The position numbers were made by a program, and so were the translations under genes. Positions 1 to 8,882 of a DNA stretch of 16,550 bases are shown here, piece by piece. Each line of letters starts with the position of its first letter. The first letter of the stretch is position 1. The notes under the pieces are model-generated. The model made no database searches, was not told where the DNA came from, and saw only the letters and a list, made by a program, of their open reading frames with translations. The stretch is from Chromera velia (taxonomy: Eukaryota > Sar > Chromeraceae), in contig JAHBMJ010002715.1 in NCBI GenBank assembly GCA_018398765.1, positions 1 to 16,550 on the forward strand. Reading direction: 5' to 3'.

Positions 1-47
1 CCTCCATCTTGATCTCGATCGACCGAACTGCTTAAGGTTTTTTACAG

Positions 48-64
48 GATCGATCGATCGATCA
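48..64. repeat. Short GATC tandem run
   Basis: About four consecutive GATC/CGAT units sit just upstream of the TTCGAA array. It is a simple-sequence run, and no function is visible. Confidence 0.7.
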
Positions 65-89
65 ATGACATTAAAATTGCATGTACGTG

Positions 90-329
90 TTCGAACAGCA
101 ATGTTCGATCAGGTAGTCAGACGTCTTCGAACACCAATGACATTTTCAAACAGATCTGATTTTTGTTCGAACGGTTCAGATGCGTTTTCTTGTTTGTTCG
201 AACATGTTCGAATGCACGTTCGAACATGTTTTTCCGCACGTTCGAACAATTTATTTTTGGAGACGGCGCGGATTCGAACATGTTTTTGCATGTTCGAACA
301 TATTTCGCGCGGATTCGAACATGTTCGAA
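90..329. repeat. Decayed array of TTCGAA palindromes with helical spacing
   Basis: Eleven exact TTCGAA sites start at 90, 126, 166, 197, 207, 219, 241, 273, 293, 314 and 324, most embedded in the larger dyad tGTTCGAACa. Chance expectation for a 6-mer is about one per 4 kb. From 166 onward the intervals are 31, 10, 12, 22, 32, 20, 21 and 10, which are near multiples of a 10.5-bp helical turn. Degenerate copies (TTCGAT at 104, TTCAAA at 145) fill gaps at about 21-bp steps, so the tract reads as an eroded minisatellite of about 21 bp. A longer imperfect palindrome with GCGCG flanks lies at 306-336. Open frames across it on both strands (FEHVRT-type peptides) are by-products of the repeat. Confidence 0.8.
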
Positions 330-371
330 CGCGCGGAAGGGCCTGGGTAGGTGCGAGATCACACGGTTCGG

Positions 372-570
372 GAATAGCCCAGAAAGCGAAGCTGAGAGGG
401 TACTTAACAAAAATTACACCCCCCCAGACCACACGGATGGCTGCGTCCGACGTTTACAGGAAGATCTGATGCACGCCAAGCCCGGCCCCGGAAAGACAAT
501 TCAGCTGATGAGGCACTTTCCAAATTTAAAGCAGGGGCAACAAGAATAAATTTCGCTTTCCGGGCTATTC
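372..570. repeat. Repeat unit 1 with terminal inverted repeats (MITE-like)
   Basis: The left end GAATAGCCCAGAAAGCGAA (372-390) matches the reverse complement of the right end (552-570) at 18 of 19 positions, enclosing a ~199-bp element with no transposase. It is the first of two tandem copies. The alignable period is 213 nt (381-593 against 594 onward), about 92% identical by eye with no indels and mostly transitions. No clear target-site duplication is visible. It could be a miniature inverted-repeat element or a satellite monomer with dyad ends. Confidence 0.7.
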
Positions 571-586
571 GTATGGAGTACGTCAG

Positions 587-781
587 ATGGCCTGGAAAGC
601 GAAGCTGAGAAGGCACTTAACAAAAATTGCACCCCCCCAGACCATACGGATGGCTGCGTCCGACGTTTATAGGAAGATCTGACGCACGCCAAGCTCGGCC
701 CCGGTAAGACACTTCAGCTGAGGAGGCACTTTCCAAATTTAAAGCAGGGGCAATAAGAATAAATTTCGCTTTCCGGGCCAT
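587..781. repeat. Repeat unit 2 with terminal inverted repeats (MITE-like)
   Basis: This is the second tandem copy. ATGGCCTGGAAAGCGAA (587-603) pairs with 765-781 at 16 of 17 positions. Similarity to unit 1 continues past the inverted end to about 800 (the GGAGTGCGTCAGATG flank), so the duplication included flanking DNA. After 802 the sequence returns to a TTCGATC motif like those in the upstream array. Confidence 0.7.
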
Positions 782-802
782 TCGCACGGAGTGCGTCAGA
801 TG

Positions 803-1119
803 CATGTTCGATCGGCAGATGTGCGCAGCTGTGGGGAGCTCAGTGCATGGGTGCCAGACATGTGCCAGACGGTGCCAGTGGCACACTGAGCCTTTCGATT
901 GCGAAATTGCGAATGGTTCTGCTCTTCTTCAGAGATCTTCAGAGACTCCCATATGTGGATCCCACTATTAATATCCCTCTCCACTTGACCACACAGGTGA
1001 TCTCAAGGGGTGTGTAAGCAGGTGCGTTGGGACCGCATTGTCTCCATTTTTCTATTCCGAGACAGTTCCGCGTGTCCAATGTCACTCGTGTGGCGTTGCA
1101 TAAGGCGCTAGGAAAATTC
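803..1119. other. Upstream flank / 5' region of the PPR gene
   Basis: No gene is supported here. There are three close copies of GTGCCAG (851-878), the last forming the small dyad GTGCCA-G-TGGCAC at 872-884. A frame continuous with exon 1 of the next gene is open from about 1027 but contains no ATG before 1120, so this stretch is probably promoter and 5' leader. I see no convincing TATA box or other core promoter element. Confidence 0.4.
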
Positions 1120-1568
1120 ATGCTTCTTCACACCTCCTTTGCTGGCAAATGGAGGCATCAAAGCCGGCAGGGCCTATGCGCCCGTCTGGTAGCACTGCTT
1201 CTGGTCATGGGATTGTTTGTGTCTTCGAGTTCGTTTGTGTTGACGGAGACGGCATTGCGCCCTCCCCTTTGTTGGACGTTCGATCAGAGGACCGCCTTTT
1301 CTTCCCTCTATGTGTATACCGGAACCAGCAGCTCTGCTTGCAAGGGAGCAATAGTTTCTGAAGCAGAACGCGAACGAAGGGCCCAAATCGGCCCATCCGA
1401 ACGTCCTCTAGACTCAGTTGCCCTTTCTATTACTTCTTCGAAAGAGATAGAGGCAGAGGAAGAGCGTCAGAAAGAAAGGCATGGACGTTCGCGAAGTCCC
1501 GGGCAGCGGACACTGAAAACCCCATGGAACCTGGGCCAAAAGCTTCCCACTCATGTCTTCTTGAGAAG
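1120..1568 (+). other. Exon 1 of the PPR gene: signal-peptide-like leader and linker
   Basis: The peptide has a basic n-region (RHQSRQGLCAR), a hydrophobic core at about residues 21-34 (RLVALLLVMGLFV), then SSSSF and a Ser/Thr-containing stretch. In algae with red-derived complex plastids, nuclear-encoded plastid proteins carry a signal peptide followed by a transit peptide, often with Phe at the junction; SSSSF would fit. The rest (SEAERERRAQ..., EIEAEEERQKERHGRSRSPG) is charged and probably disordered. The frame stays open past the proposed donor to 1848, but there it becomes hydrophobic and low-complexity, as expected of translated CT-rich intron. Confidence 0.55.
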
Positions 1569-4500
1569 GTCGGTTAGAAGATGCAGACCTTCGCGCCCTC
1601 CCCAGTTGTTTTGTTTCCGGTTGGTTTTGGCATTCGTAGTAGCTATTTGTGCGTCTCTTTCTTTCACTCTCTTTGTCGTGCGTCTCCTTCTCCCCCTCAT
1701 CCCCTTACGCTCGTTGTTCGGGCCCTCTCCTCCGACGTCAAATCTCCTTGTCCGTGTGCAAGATTCCCTCCCTACTTCTGCCCTTTTCTACAATCCCAGC
1801 ACACAGAGTCTCTCAATCCCTCCTGCCCTTCCCCGAAAACTGCAGTGACTGGCTTACTCACCTCCCCCTCGGGCTCCCTGCTATCTGCTGCAGACGGTCG
1901 CTGAGCTATCCTTCTGCAGAGACGGGGCATGGGGTGTGTGGAAACACGGAGGCAGTAGGCCCAGCGCAGATGGAGGGGCTGGGTGACGGTGATCAGGAAC
2001 GGTCCAGGCAAAGGTGGTGGTTGAGCCGGGGTACGGCCCTGGGAGCGCCCTTCGAAGGCCCTTCGTGTCGCCGTGACAGGGTGACTGGAAAAAACGCTTT
2101 GAAGAAGAATTGGTTCTGTTCCATCGTGGCGAGGGAGTGGTCGAAACAGTTCGATCGCCCCCCCCGCGGTTTTTCGCCTCTCTCGTTTTCTCTTGATCGA
2201 GGGGATCTGAAGGGAGATGTGAGGGGTAAGGTTCAGCCGCCTCACATTGTTCCCAAGTGGGCTGTTGCTCGTTCGATTCTTCGACTAATGGAAGAGAGGG
2301 GTGCGAATGTTTGTGCAGCAACGTACAACTCGGTCATTTGGTTGGCGCGGCATGACCGCAGTCTGTCTCTGCCTATGACTTTGGAGGCGTGTCAGGCAAT
2401 GGGGGAATTTTTTGAGGAGATGAAGGCAAAGGGGGTGAAGCCAGACTCATATACATACTATTTCCTCCTCCAGTGCCTTGAGATTGGAACTGGATCTAGT
2501 GGCCGCATGGGAGAGAAGGCGATCAGTCTTTTTGAAAAGATGAAAGAAGTCGGCATCCAACCCGACGCCAAAATGTACATCGTTTTGTTCAATAACCTCC
2601 GTTCCGCAGGCGACGGTGCTCAGTGGGAAAGGGCAGTTGAATATTTTGAAGAGATGAAGAGGGACGGGGTGAGTCGGAACGCCCATGTGTATTCTGCGTT
2701 GATCTCTGTTTTGGAAAAGGCAGTTGGAGGTCCTCAGTGGGAGAGGGCTCTGGAGTTTTTTGAAGAGATGAGAAAGGAGGGTATTGCGCCCGCTTTGGGG
2801 ACGTACGAAGCGATTGTGCGTGTGTTGGGAAAGATTCCGGGGGGGAGTCATTGGGAGAAGGCGTTAGAGATTTTTGGGTGGATGAAACACGGGCAGGTGA
2901 AGCCGGGCACGGCTATGTACAATTCGATGTTGTTTGCCATGGGAAGGGCGGCAGGAGGAGCGGAGTGGGAGAATGCATTACTTCTTTTTGAGGATATGTT
3001 GAAACTCAAAGTCCAGAGGGACGCTACAACGTATTACTGGATGATGCAGAACCTTGTTCGAGCACGTGGGGGGCCTCAATTTACGATAGCCAAATTGTTG
3101 CTTCAGGAGATGCATGCGAGGGGGGTGAGGCCTTCTGGTTGGACTTTGGCTTTGTTGATTAGTTCTATGGGGGAGGTGAGTGGGGGGTATTTGTGGAGAG
3201 AAGCGTTGCGAGTGTGGGAAGACTCGAGAAGTGCTGGTCAACCGGCATGCCTCGAGTCAACAAACGCCGTGCTTACTGCACTGGCAAGAGCACCGTCAGA
3301 TGAGGAGGCGGTGAAGGCTTTAGAGATTTATGAGACTTCAAAGGCAGAAGGTTTTACTCCGAATTCTCGGACGTTCAGTCTTCTGCTCTCTGCTTTAGCG
3401 GCGTCGAAAGAGAAGGGAAGCCATTGGGAGGCGGCCTTCCGTGTGTTTGATGAATTACGAGAGTGGGAGAAGGAAAGAAACAAGTTGGAGGTTCCAGACT
3501 TGGAAGCGTCCGAAGAGTCGCAGTCTCTCTGCTCTGTTCAGCATTACACCGCCCTGCTTGAAAGCATAGCAAATGCCAAAAATGTGAGGAGTATGTGGGA
3601 GACTGCCATGGTTTTGTATGGGCAAATGAGAAAGGAGGGGGGAGTACCGACAATATGGACTATCAACGGTTTGCTGTCCGTGCTTGTGGACACGCCTGCA
3701 GCATCGGACTTATGGGAGCGTTGTGTTGAGTTGGTTCAAGAGGTTCGGGAGAAGGACGGACTAGAACCGAATGCGCGAACTTATGGCCTCCTGTTTCGTA
3801 TTTTGGGCGTGAACGCAAGTGAGAGTCAGGTGGACACCGCGATTTCTCTGTACGAAGAAATGACGAACCGCCCATCAGGCCTCGATCCGGCAACGGATTT
3901 CAGAACTTTGAATCCGTTGCTGCGTGTGTTAGGGTGCCCTGCGGCAGGCAGTCGTTGGAGAAAGTGTCTTGAAATTGTGGAAGAAATGAAGGCATGGGGG
4001 GTTCAGCTGAATGCAAGAACTTACTTACTGTTGTTCGCTGCTATGGCACACACGGAAGGGGGGAGGAGTCAGTGGCAGAGAGCATTACAGCTTTTTGATG
4101 AGATGAAAGCGTCCGGCATCGAGCCAACCCCTGCAACCTACTCCGCAGTGATCACAGCGTTGTCAAATGCTTCGCCGGGGTCTCGGTGGAAGATTGCCCT
4201 TCAATTGTTTGAGGAAATGAAGGACTTTTCGGTTGAAATTGACGAGAGAGTGTTCATTAGTGTGTTTTTGTGTTTGGCTCACGCGGAAGGAGGGGGTGAA
4301 TGGGCAATTGCGCTGAGACTATGGAAGGAGATGCAGGATCGGGGTGTCCATCGTAGTGTAAATGCGTACTGCGCACTGTTGAGATGCCTTGCGTTTGCCA
4401 AGGGGGGCAGTGTTTGGGAGGCCGCATTGGAGGTTTTTGAGGAGATGAAGGCCAATGGAATAAAACCGACTTTGTGTGTTTACTCCTTGCTTATTGCTGC

Positions 4501-4678
4501 TATGGCGAATGCGCCAGGCGGAAGTAAGTGGCAGACTGCGTTTGAGTTGTTTGCAGAGTTGAAAAGAGAAGGATATGAACCAGACAGGATCACACTTAGC
4601 CAGATGGCGAAGAATGTAAGGAACATGAAGGAAGTGGGTCCCGTGGCATTCGAATTGAGGAAGAGGGTTGGCATCTGA
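1120..4678 (+). CDS. Pentatricopeptide-repeat (PPR) protein, probably organelle-targeted; two inferred exons (1120-1568, 1894-4678)
   Basis: PPR proteins bind single-stranded RNA, one base per helical repeat, and usually act on organelle transcripts (stability, processing, translation). The proposed splice joins 1120-1568 to 1894-4678, giving 1077 residues. The donor AG|GTCGGT and acceptor CTGCAG|A are phase-compatible (AG + A = Arg) and the intron is pyrimidine-rich. The ATG at 1120 is the first in its frame; its context (T at -3) is weak. Residues about 1-40 look like a signal peptide, residues about 273-1066 hold roughly 19 PPR motifs, and the stop is TGA at 4676. Without the splice, the first ATG in the repeat frame is at 1970 and the leader is lost. 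The PPR assignment is very secure. The 5' exon and targeting are inference, and plastid is favoured over mitochondrion only because of the bipartite-looking leader. RNA target unknown. Confidence 0.85.
1569..1893 (+). other. Inferred intron of the PPR gene
   Basis: GTCGGT donor at 1569 and CTGCTGCAG acceptor ending at 1893, 325 nt, with a strongly pyrimidine-rich sense strand. The donor is identical to that of intron 6 of the NUB1 homologue downstream. A second AG (CTTCTGCAG ending at 1919) is out of phase with this donor. Confidence 0.55.
2261..4640 (+). repeat. PPR tract: about 19 motifs with a 38-residue period
   Basis: Motifs follow the pattern [E/R]xALxLFEEMKxxGVxPxxxTYxxLLxxL, then a loop usually ending G-G-x-x-W just before the next motif. 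Typical loops are GGPQW, GGSHW, GGAEW, GGYLW, GGGEW, GGSVW and GGSKW. The usual spacing is 38 residues (114 nt) against 35 in canonical P-type PPRs. A few repeats deviate: one is long (insert around nt 3470-3540), and some lack the Trp (GGPQF, APSD, ESQV). No E, DYW or SMR domain follows; the protein ends shortly after the last repeat with FELRKRVGI. Confidence 0.85.
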
Positions 4679-5340
4679 CTCTGCGAAGGTTGCTGAGCAG
4701 AGCGCGTACTGAGAGCAGCCTGAGTAAATCGGACAGAGCGCTAGACAGAGCGTCGATCGCCGACCTTAGATTCTTTAAGCTGAGGTAAGCTAAGGAACAT
4801 GTGGACTCAAAAACAGACTGCCCGTGAACCTAGGCATGAACTATGATGAGACTAGCTATGATGGATAAATATTATTAGGCTTTAATAGACTTTAATAAGA
4901 TTAGTGTATGATATACTCTATTTTAAATTTTTATTTTATGTATTTTATGTGTTCATTAATTCTTATACATAGGATTTATTCTTCCATAACAATTTATTTC
5001 TTGTTCTCAGATGATGAACAATGTGGAACAATTTCAAATTCTTTATACGTACATTTTTCAATACGTCATCACCCTATAGAAGTGTATCCAAAATAGTCTG
5101 AAAAGTATCAAAAAGTGTACGAAAAATTGATATTGATGTCAATTTTTCGTATACTCCAAAAAATTGATTTTTTTTTTTTTTTAAACTAAAAAGAACTAGA
5201 AGCTCAAACCGAGAATAACTGACAACACTTAACTGCAATTGATGATTAACTGCAATGAACACTCAACTAATGATCTCTTAGCATGCTTAATATGGGCTCC
5301 TAACTCTTTAGAGAGAGAGAGTCCCACTCAAAAACGAAAA
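4679..5340. other. AT-rich intergenic spacer
   Basis: No gene is seen. From about 4855 the sequence becomes strongly AT-rich with short direct repeats (CTATGATG twice near 4850; CTTTAATAGA/CTTTAATAAG near 4880). It holds the hairpin at 5114-5155, a run of 15 T at 5168-5182 and a short GA run near 5310. Short open frames here have AT-driven composition and no recognisable features. Confidence 0.6.
5114..5155. repeat. Strong inverted repeat: 17-bp stem, 8-nt loop
   Basis: AGTGTACGAAAAATTGA (5114-5130) is complementary to 5139-5155 at 16 of 17 positions around the loop TATTGATG. A third copy of AAAAATTGA at 5159-5167 can pair with the same TCAATTTTT (5139-5147), so two mutually exclusive hairpins are possible. 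It lies 436 nt beyond the PPR stop codon. It may be a 3'-end element or a small transposon remnant. Confidence 0.75.
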
Positions 5341-5381
5341 AAGAGGTCTTGAAAAAGAAAAGTGACAAAAAAAGTGGCACC

Positions 5382-5640
5382 AATTTCGCTTTCCGGACCA
5401 CTCGGACCCCCGGCACGCGCCGCGCTGCGCGGCGCGGTCAACGGGCGAGGGGAGAAAACATGTGTCTCAACCAAATTAAAGTTGTGGACCTTGCCAGGCT
5501 TGACGAAGTGTCGAATAGTGTTGATCAAGAAGACCGACCACCAACGCCGTTCTGTGCCAACTGACTCCGCTGGATGACAAGCTGACAAATAGGTAGCTTT
5601 TACCGTGAGTAATTCCACGGAAACCCTCTCTTCGCTACTA
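5382..5640. repeat. GC-rich dispersed-repeat-like patch sharing an end motif with the 372-781 units
   Basis: AATTTCGCTTTCCGG at about 5391-5395 onward is the same 15-mer found at the right ends of both tandem units (about 550-564 and 763-777), in the same orientation. The following sequence does not align with those units. Next comes a 21-nt GC palindrome (5416-5436), then ordinary sequence to about 5640. Open frames exist on both strands but none has a recognisable domain. I read this as a possible related repeat rather than a gene; a short unrecognised exon cannot be excluded. Confidence 0.4.
5416..5436. repeat. GC palindrome, 10-nt arms around one T
   Basis: CGCGCCGCGC, T, GCGCGGCGCG: perfect arms, all G/C, within 250 nt of a strongly AT-rich spacer. 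Confidence 0.85.
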
Positions 5641-5753
5641 AGCTAGTCATTCTGTCTCCTGCACTTCAATCCGTCTCCGAAGGATCGAAAGAGAACGCGC
5701 GGCAGGGGGGCAACTGGAGAAGGAGAAATATAGAGAAGCTCCCTGCGAAAACA

Positions 5754-6376
5754 ATGAAAGCCTCCGTCAGAGTGACTGGCGCTGCCTACACTGGTCGGCC
5801 TTCGCCGTTTTTCTCTTGATCGCTTCTGAATCACTTGTCGCGACGCTGTCTCCTTTTTTTTGGGATCTTCCTTCTTTCTGCACCGTCCCTGCGAGCGATG
5901 CTGCTGCCGACACATGCTAGTGGAGTAAATATAGTGTATCCATGTCCTTTGTCCGTCTTGGTTCTGTTGTGCAGGCGTTGTGGAAATAGATCTTTCCTCC
6001 ACCCTGAAGCAATTCAAGGAGACGCTCTCAAGCCTCAGTCAGGGTGAGTGGGGAAGAGGGGATCCCGGGATGCGAAGGCAATGCAAAACGGCTTTGGGCT
6101 TGCTTGGACATCTACGAATTGTCTGCAATTAGTTCCTGGGATGAAAAAACGATGGGATAAATTGTTCTGTCAAAAAGAAGAGGGTACTTCAAATTAATAT
6201 CTTTGTCTTTTTCTCTGTTGCCACTTTGACCTCGCGTTGAGTGCAGGTATTCCCCCCTCGAAGATGAAACTTCTCCTGGGTGGGAAGATCTTGAAAAGCA
6301 ACATGGACTCTTCCGTTCTCTCTTCTTTGAACTTCAAAAATGAAAGCAAAGTCATTTTTATGGTCGAGGGAGACAG
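5754..6376 (+). other. UBL domain of the NUB1 homologue (exons 1, 2 and start of 3)
   Basis: Exon 1 (5754-5793, only 40 nt) and exon 2 (5975-6043) join into the beta hairpin and first helix (TLKQFKETLSSLSQ). Exon 3 (from 6247) supplies GIPPSKMKLLLGGKIL, which matches the ubiquitin segment around I36-P37-P38-x-x-Q40-x-L, and the final strand KVIFMV. Junctions: TG|GTCGGC...TGCAG|GC (phase 1) and AGG|GTGAGT...TGCAG|GT (phase 1). Such UBLs commonly dock on the proteasome. Confidence 0.85.
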
Positions 6377-7805
6377 CGCTGCGGCAAGACCGTCGTCTTC
6401 TGGAGGAGCTGCGGCCGCGGCAGCTGCTGGAACGGGTGCGGCGGCGGAAGGTGTGAAGGGCCTCTCTGTCCTGAGAAGACTCGAGCAGGCTTATGCTTCT
6501 GACAGGGAGAGGGACAAGCGCGCAGAAGAACTCGCGGCACTTGCAGAGAAACTCGCAGGGAGAACAGACGGCGGACTAAGGTCAGCTTGAAGGACGGAAA
6601 ATCCGTGTCTGCAAAGGGAGGGAATGTACACGCAATCCCGCTGGGCAGGGAGCCAATGAGTCTAAGCCATAAAGAAGTTTCTCTTTGTATTTACCTGTCA
6701 TCTTTTTCGTTCGTTATTCTTTGCCTCCACGTCTTCGTCCGATGACAGCGTTCTCTCAGTGTTTCTCCATTGTCTGCCGACAAACTTGGTCGTCTGACGC
6801 TTAATTCCATTTTCTTCTCCATCTGTCATCTGTTCGCGCGCGCGAGCTCTGTCTTTGTGGCTTCGCTCTGTCTCCCCCCCCCCGACCGATGTATCCCCTC
6901 ACAACGAGTATGCATGTGTATTTGCCTAAGCATGCAGCTCGATGCAGCAGTACCACTTCACTCTGGCAAATCAGTCAGGAGAGGAGGTGACGCTTCCCGA
7001 TGCAGACAGGAAAGCCCTGGTAAAGGCTCTCTCTCTTCATGACAAGGCGAGGAGAATGCTCAACAGGGCCGAGAAACTGCTACGACGGAGTAGTGGTTTG
7101 ATGACAGACAATATGGGTGTGGACACTGGAGAGATAGAGGGAGGCCCTGCTCCTGGTACTGCAGCAGTCAGTGCAGAGGGAGGAGATGCGGCTGCATCGG
7201 GGGGTGGTGGCGTGGTGAGGCGTGCTCCCTCTGTTGCTGGAGACGGTGAGGGAGGCCGAGCCATGAAGCGACTCAACTCGGGTCAAGCTGGTACCTCCGC
7301 CTCTGCCTCAGCTGAGGGTGGAGCGTCATCTGGGGCTGCGGAGGAGGGAGGCGGGGGAGCAGGGAAGGAGGATGAATCCATGGGAGTAGAAGGCGGCGAT
7401 CGGGGAGACGTGGGGGTTCCCGGGGGACATGAGGGAGAGGGAGGGGAGACGGTTATGGGTACAGGGGGTGAGGGAGAAGCGGCAGGGAGTGGAGATGTTC
7501 CGCCTGAGGGGGGAGATGGAGGGGAGATGTCTGAGAGTACAGCAAGAAAAGAGAGAGAGAAGCAGAAAGCGAAGGATTTGAAGCAGGCGAAGGAGAGTTT
7601 CGAGATGTCCGTGCAGCTGTTGCTGATTGCAGAGGACTCGCTGAAGAAAGTCAATCCCAAATTTCTGGAGGTCAGGAACTTCTTGGATATGTTCTTGCAT
7701 GCATACGGGGGCGTGTGTGTGTCTGTGTGCATGTATGTGCGCCCATGTGTGTATATGTGTGTATGTATGCGTGTGTGTGTGCGTGTGGGTTTTTGTGTGT
7801 GTGTG

Positions 7806-7840
<35 letters not shown>

Positions 7841-8817
7841 TGTGTGCGTGCGTGCGAGAGAGAGAGAAGGGGAAAGTTTTCTGCGCAACTTCGATGATTT
7901 TTGAGAGACAGAAAAATAGAGCAATTTCTTTCTTTCTTTCTGGCTCGTTCTATTTGAATGGCGTCAAGGGCGGCTCAACGGAAGGGACTGATGTCCCAAT
8001 ACCCACTCGTTTTCTCCGGGGTGGTTGAGGAGATCCATTGGACAGTCAGCCAAAAACCTGGACGGAAGATTGAATGGCAACTGTACGGTCTGTTGTGGTT
8101 CTTTCATCTGGGCGTGAAGGTGCACTCGATATTGTGTCATGTTACGCATTGAACGCACGTTCAAAAGGAATCACCGTGTATGCAAATTCGCCTGCAGGGC
8201 ATCGACAACGACGCGCGTCTAAAAATTGATTTGGCGTGGGCACTCTTCAAGGCAGAACGGATTGAAGACCTGCCGAAGGCCGAGGACGCACTGGAAGAGG
8301 CAGAGGCAAAGTGCGAACGCGTTTTTGGAAAGGATTTTGAGAGGGCGAAGCGAGTAAGAGGGAGCTTCTGTGCCGAGAAGGCGCTGCTTGTGAGAACCCT
8401 GCTGCTCCGCGGGGCTGCGGCTGTGGTCAAAAGAGAGAGCGACGAGGCAACGAGACTTCTTGAACGGTCCTTTCGTTAGGGGGGGGTAGTTTCGTTGACA
8501 GAACGAGAATGAGGCTGTCAGAATTTGCGAGTCTTTCCTCCTTCGTGCCGGTCTGTCTTTCGCGCTCTCGCTCCCTCTTTTCCCCCCTCCCTCCCTCCCA
8601 CTGATGTTTGACCATATCAGATTGCCTTCCCCAATCATCTCAGCAATATGTTTCTTTTTTTCTTCTCTTGCCTTTGCAGGTGCGCAAGTTTGTGCTCTGA
8701 GTTCGATGTCGACCTGGAGCTTGTGTCCAGCCTGATGATGATGGGGTTCGATGAGAGAGACGCCAGGAGGGCAGTCAGGGCAATCTGCAGTACTGAAGCT
8801 GGACGGTCGGTCAGATT

Positions 8818-8882
<65 letters not shown>

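Noticed and set aside
65-549. Overlapping ORFs on both strands with FEHVRT/CSN-type peptides
   Set aside because: All are translations of the TTCGAA array, which is open in several frames because the repeat lacks stops.
404-886. Two minus-strand ORFs over the tandem units with similar C-termini ending GLGGCNFC
   Set aside because: They are copies of the same repeat. By-eye comparison of the 407-574 segment gives roughly 4 silent to 7 replacing differences, not convincing for selection, and no domain is recognisable.
1772-2321. Minus-strand ORFs opposite the PPR 5' region
   Set aside because: They are shadows of the intron and exon 2; the plus strand has a clear PPR protein in frame with a 38-residue period.
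1970-4678. Intronless PPR gene starting at the ATG at 1970
   Set aside because: It stays possible, but it ignores an upstream open exon with a targeting-like leader and an in-phase splice pair whose donor matches those of the neighbouring gene.
7283-7924. Minus-strand ORF rich in Pro/Ser/Thr-His
   Set aside because: It is antisense to the Gly/Glu-rich exon 4 and the GT microsatellite, with composition fully explained by those.
7699-8028. VCVCVCVC-type plus-strand ORFs
   Set aside because: They are translated GT microsatellite within intron 4.
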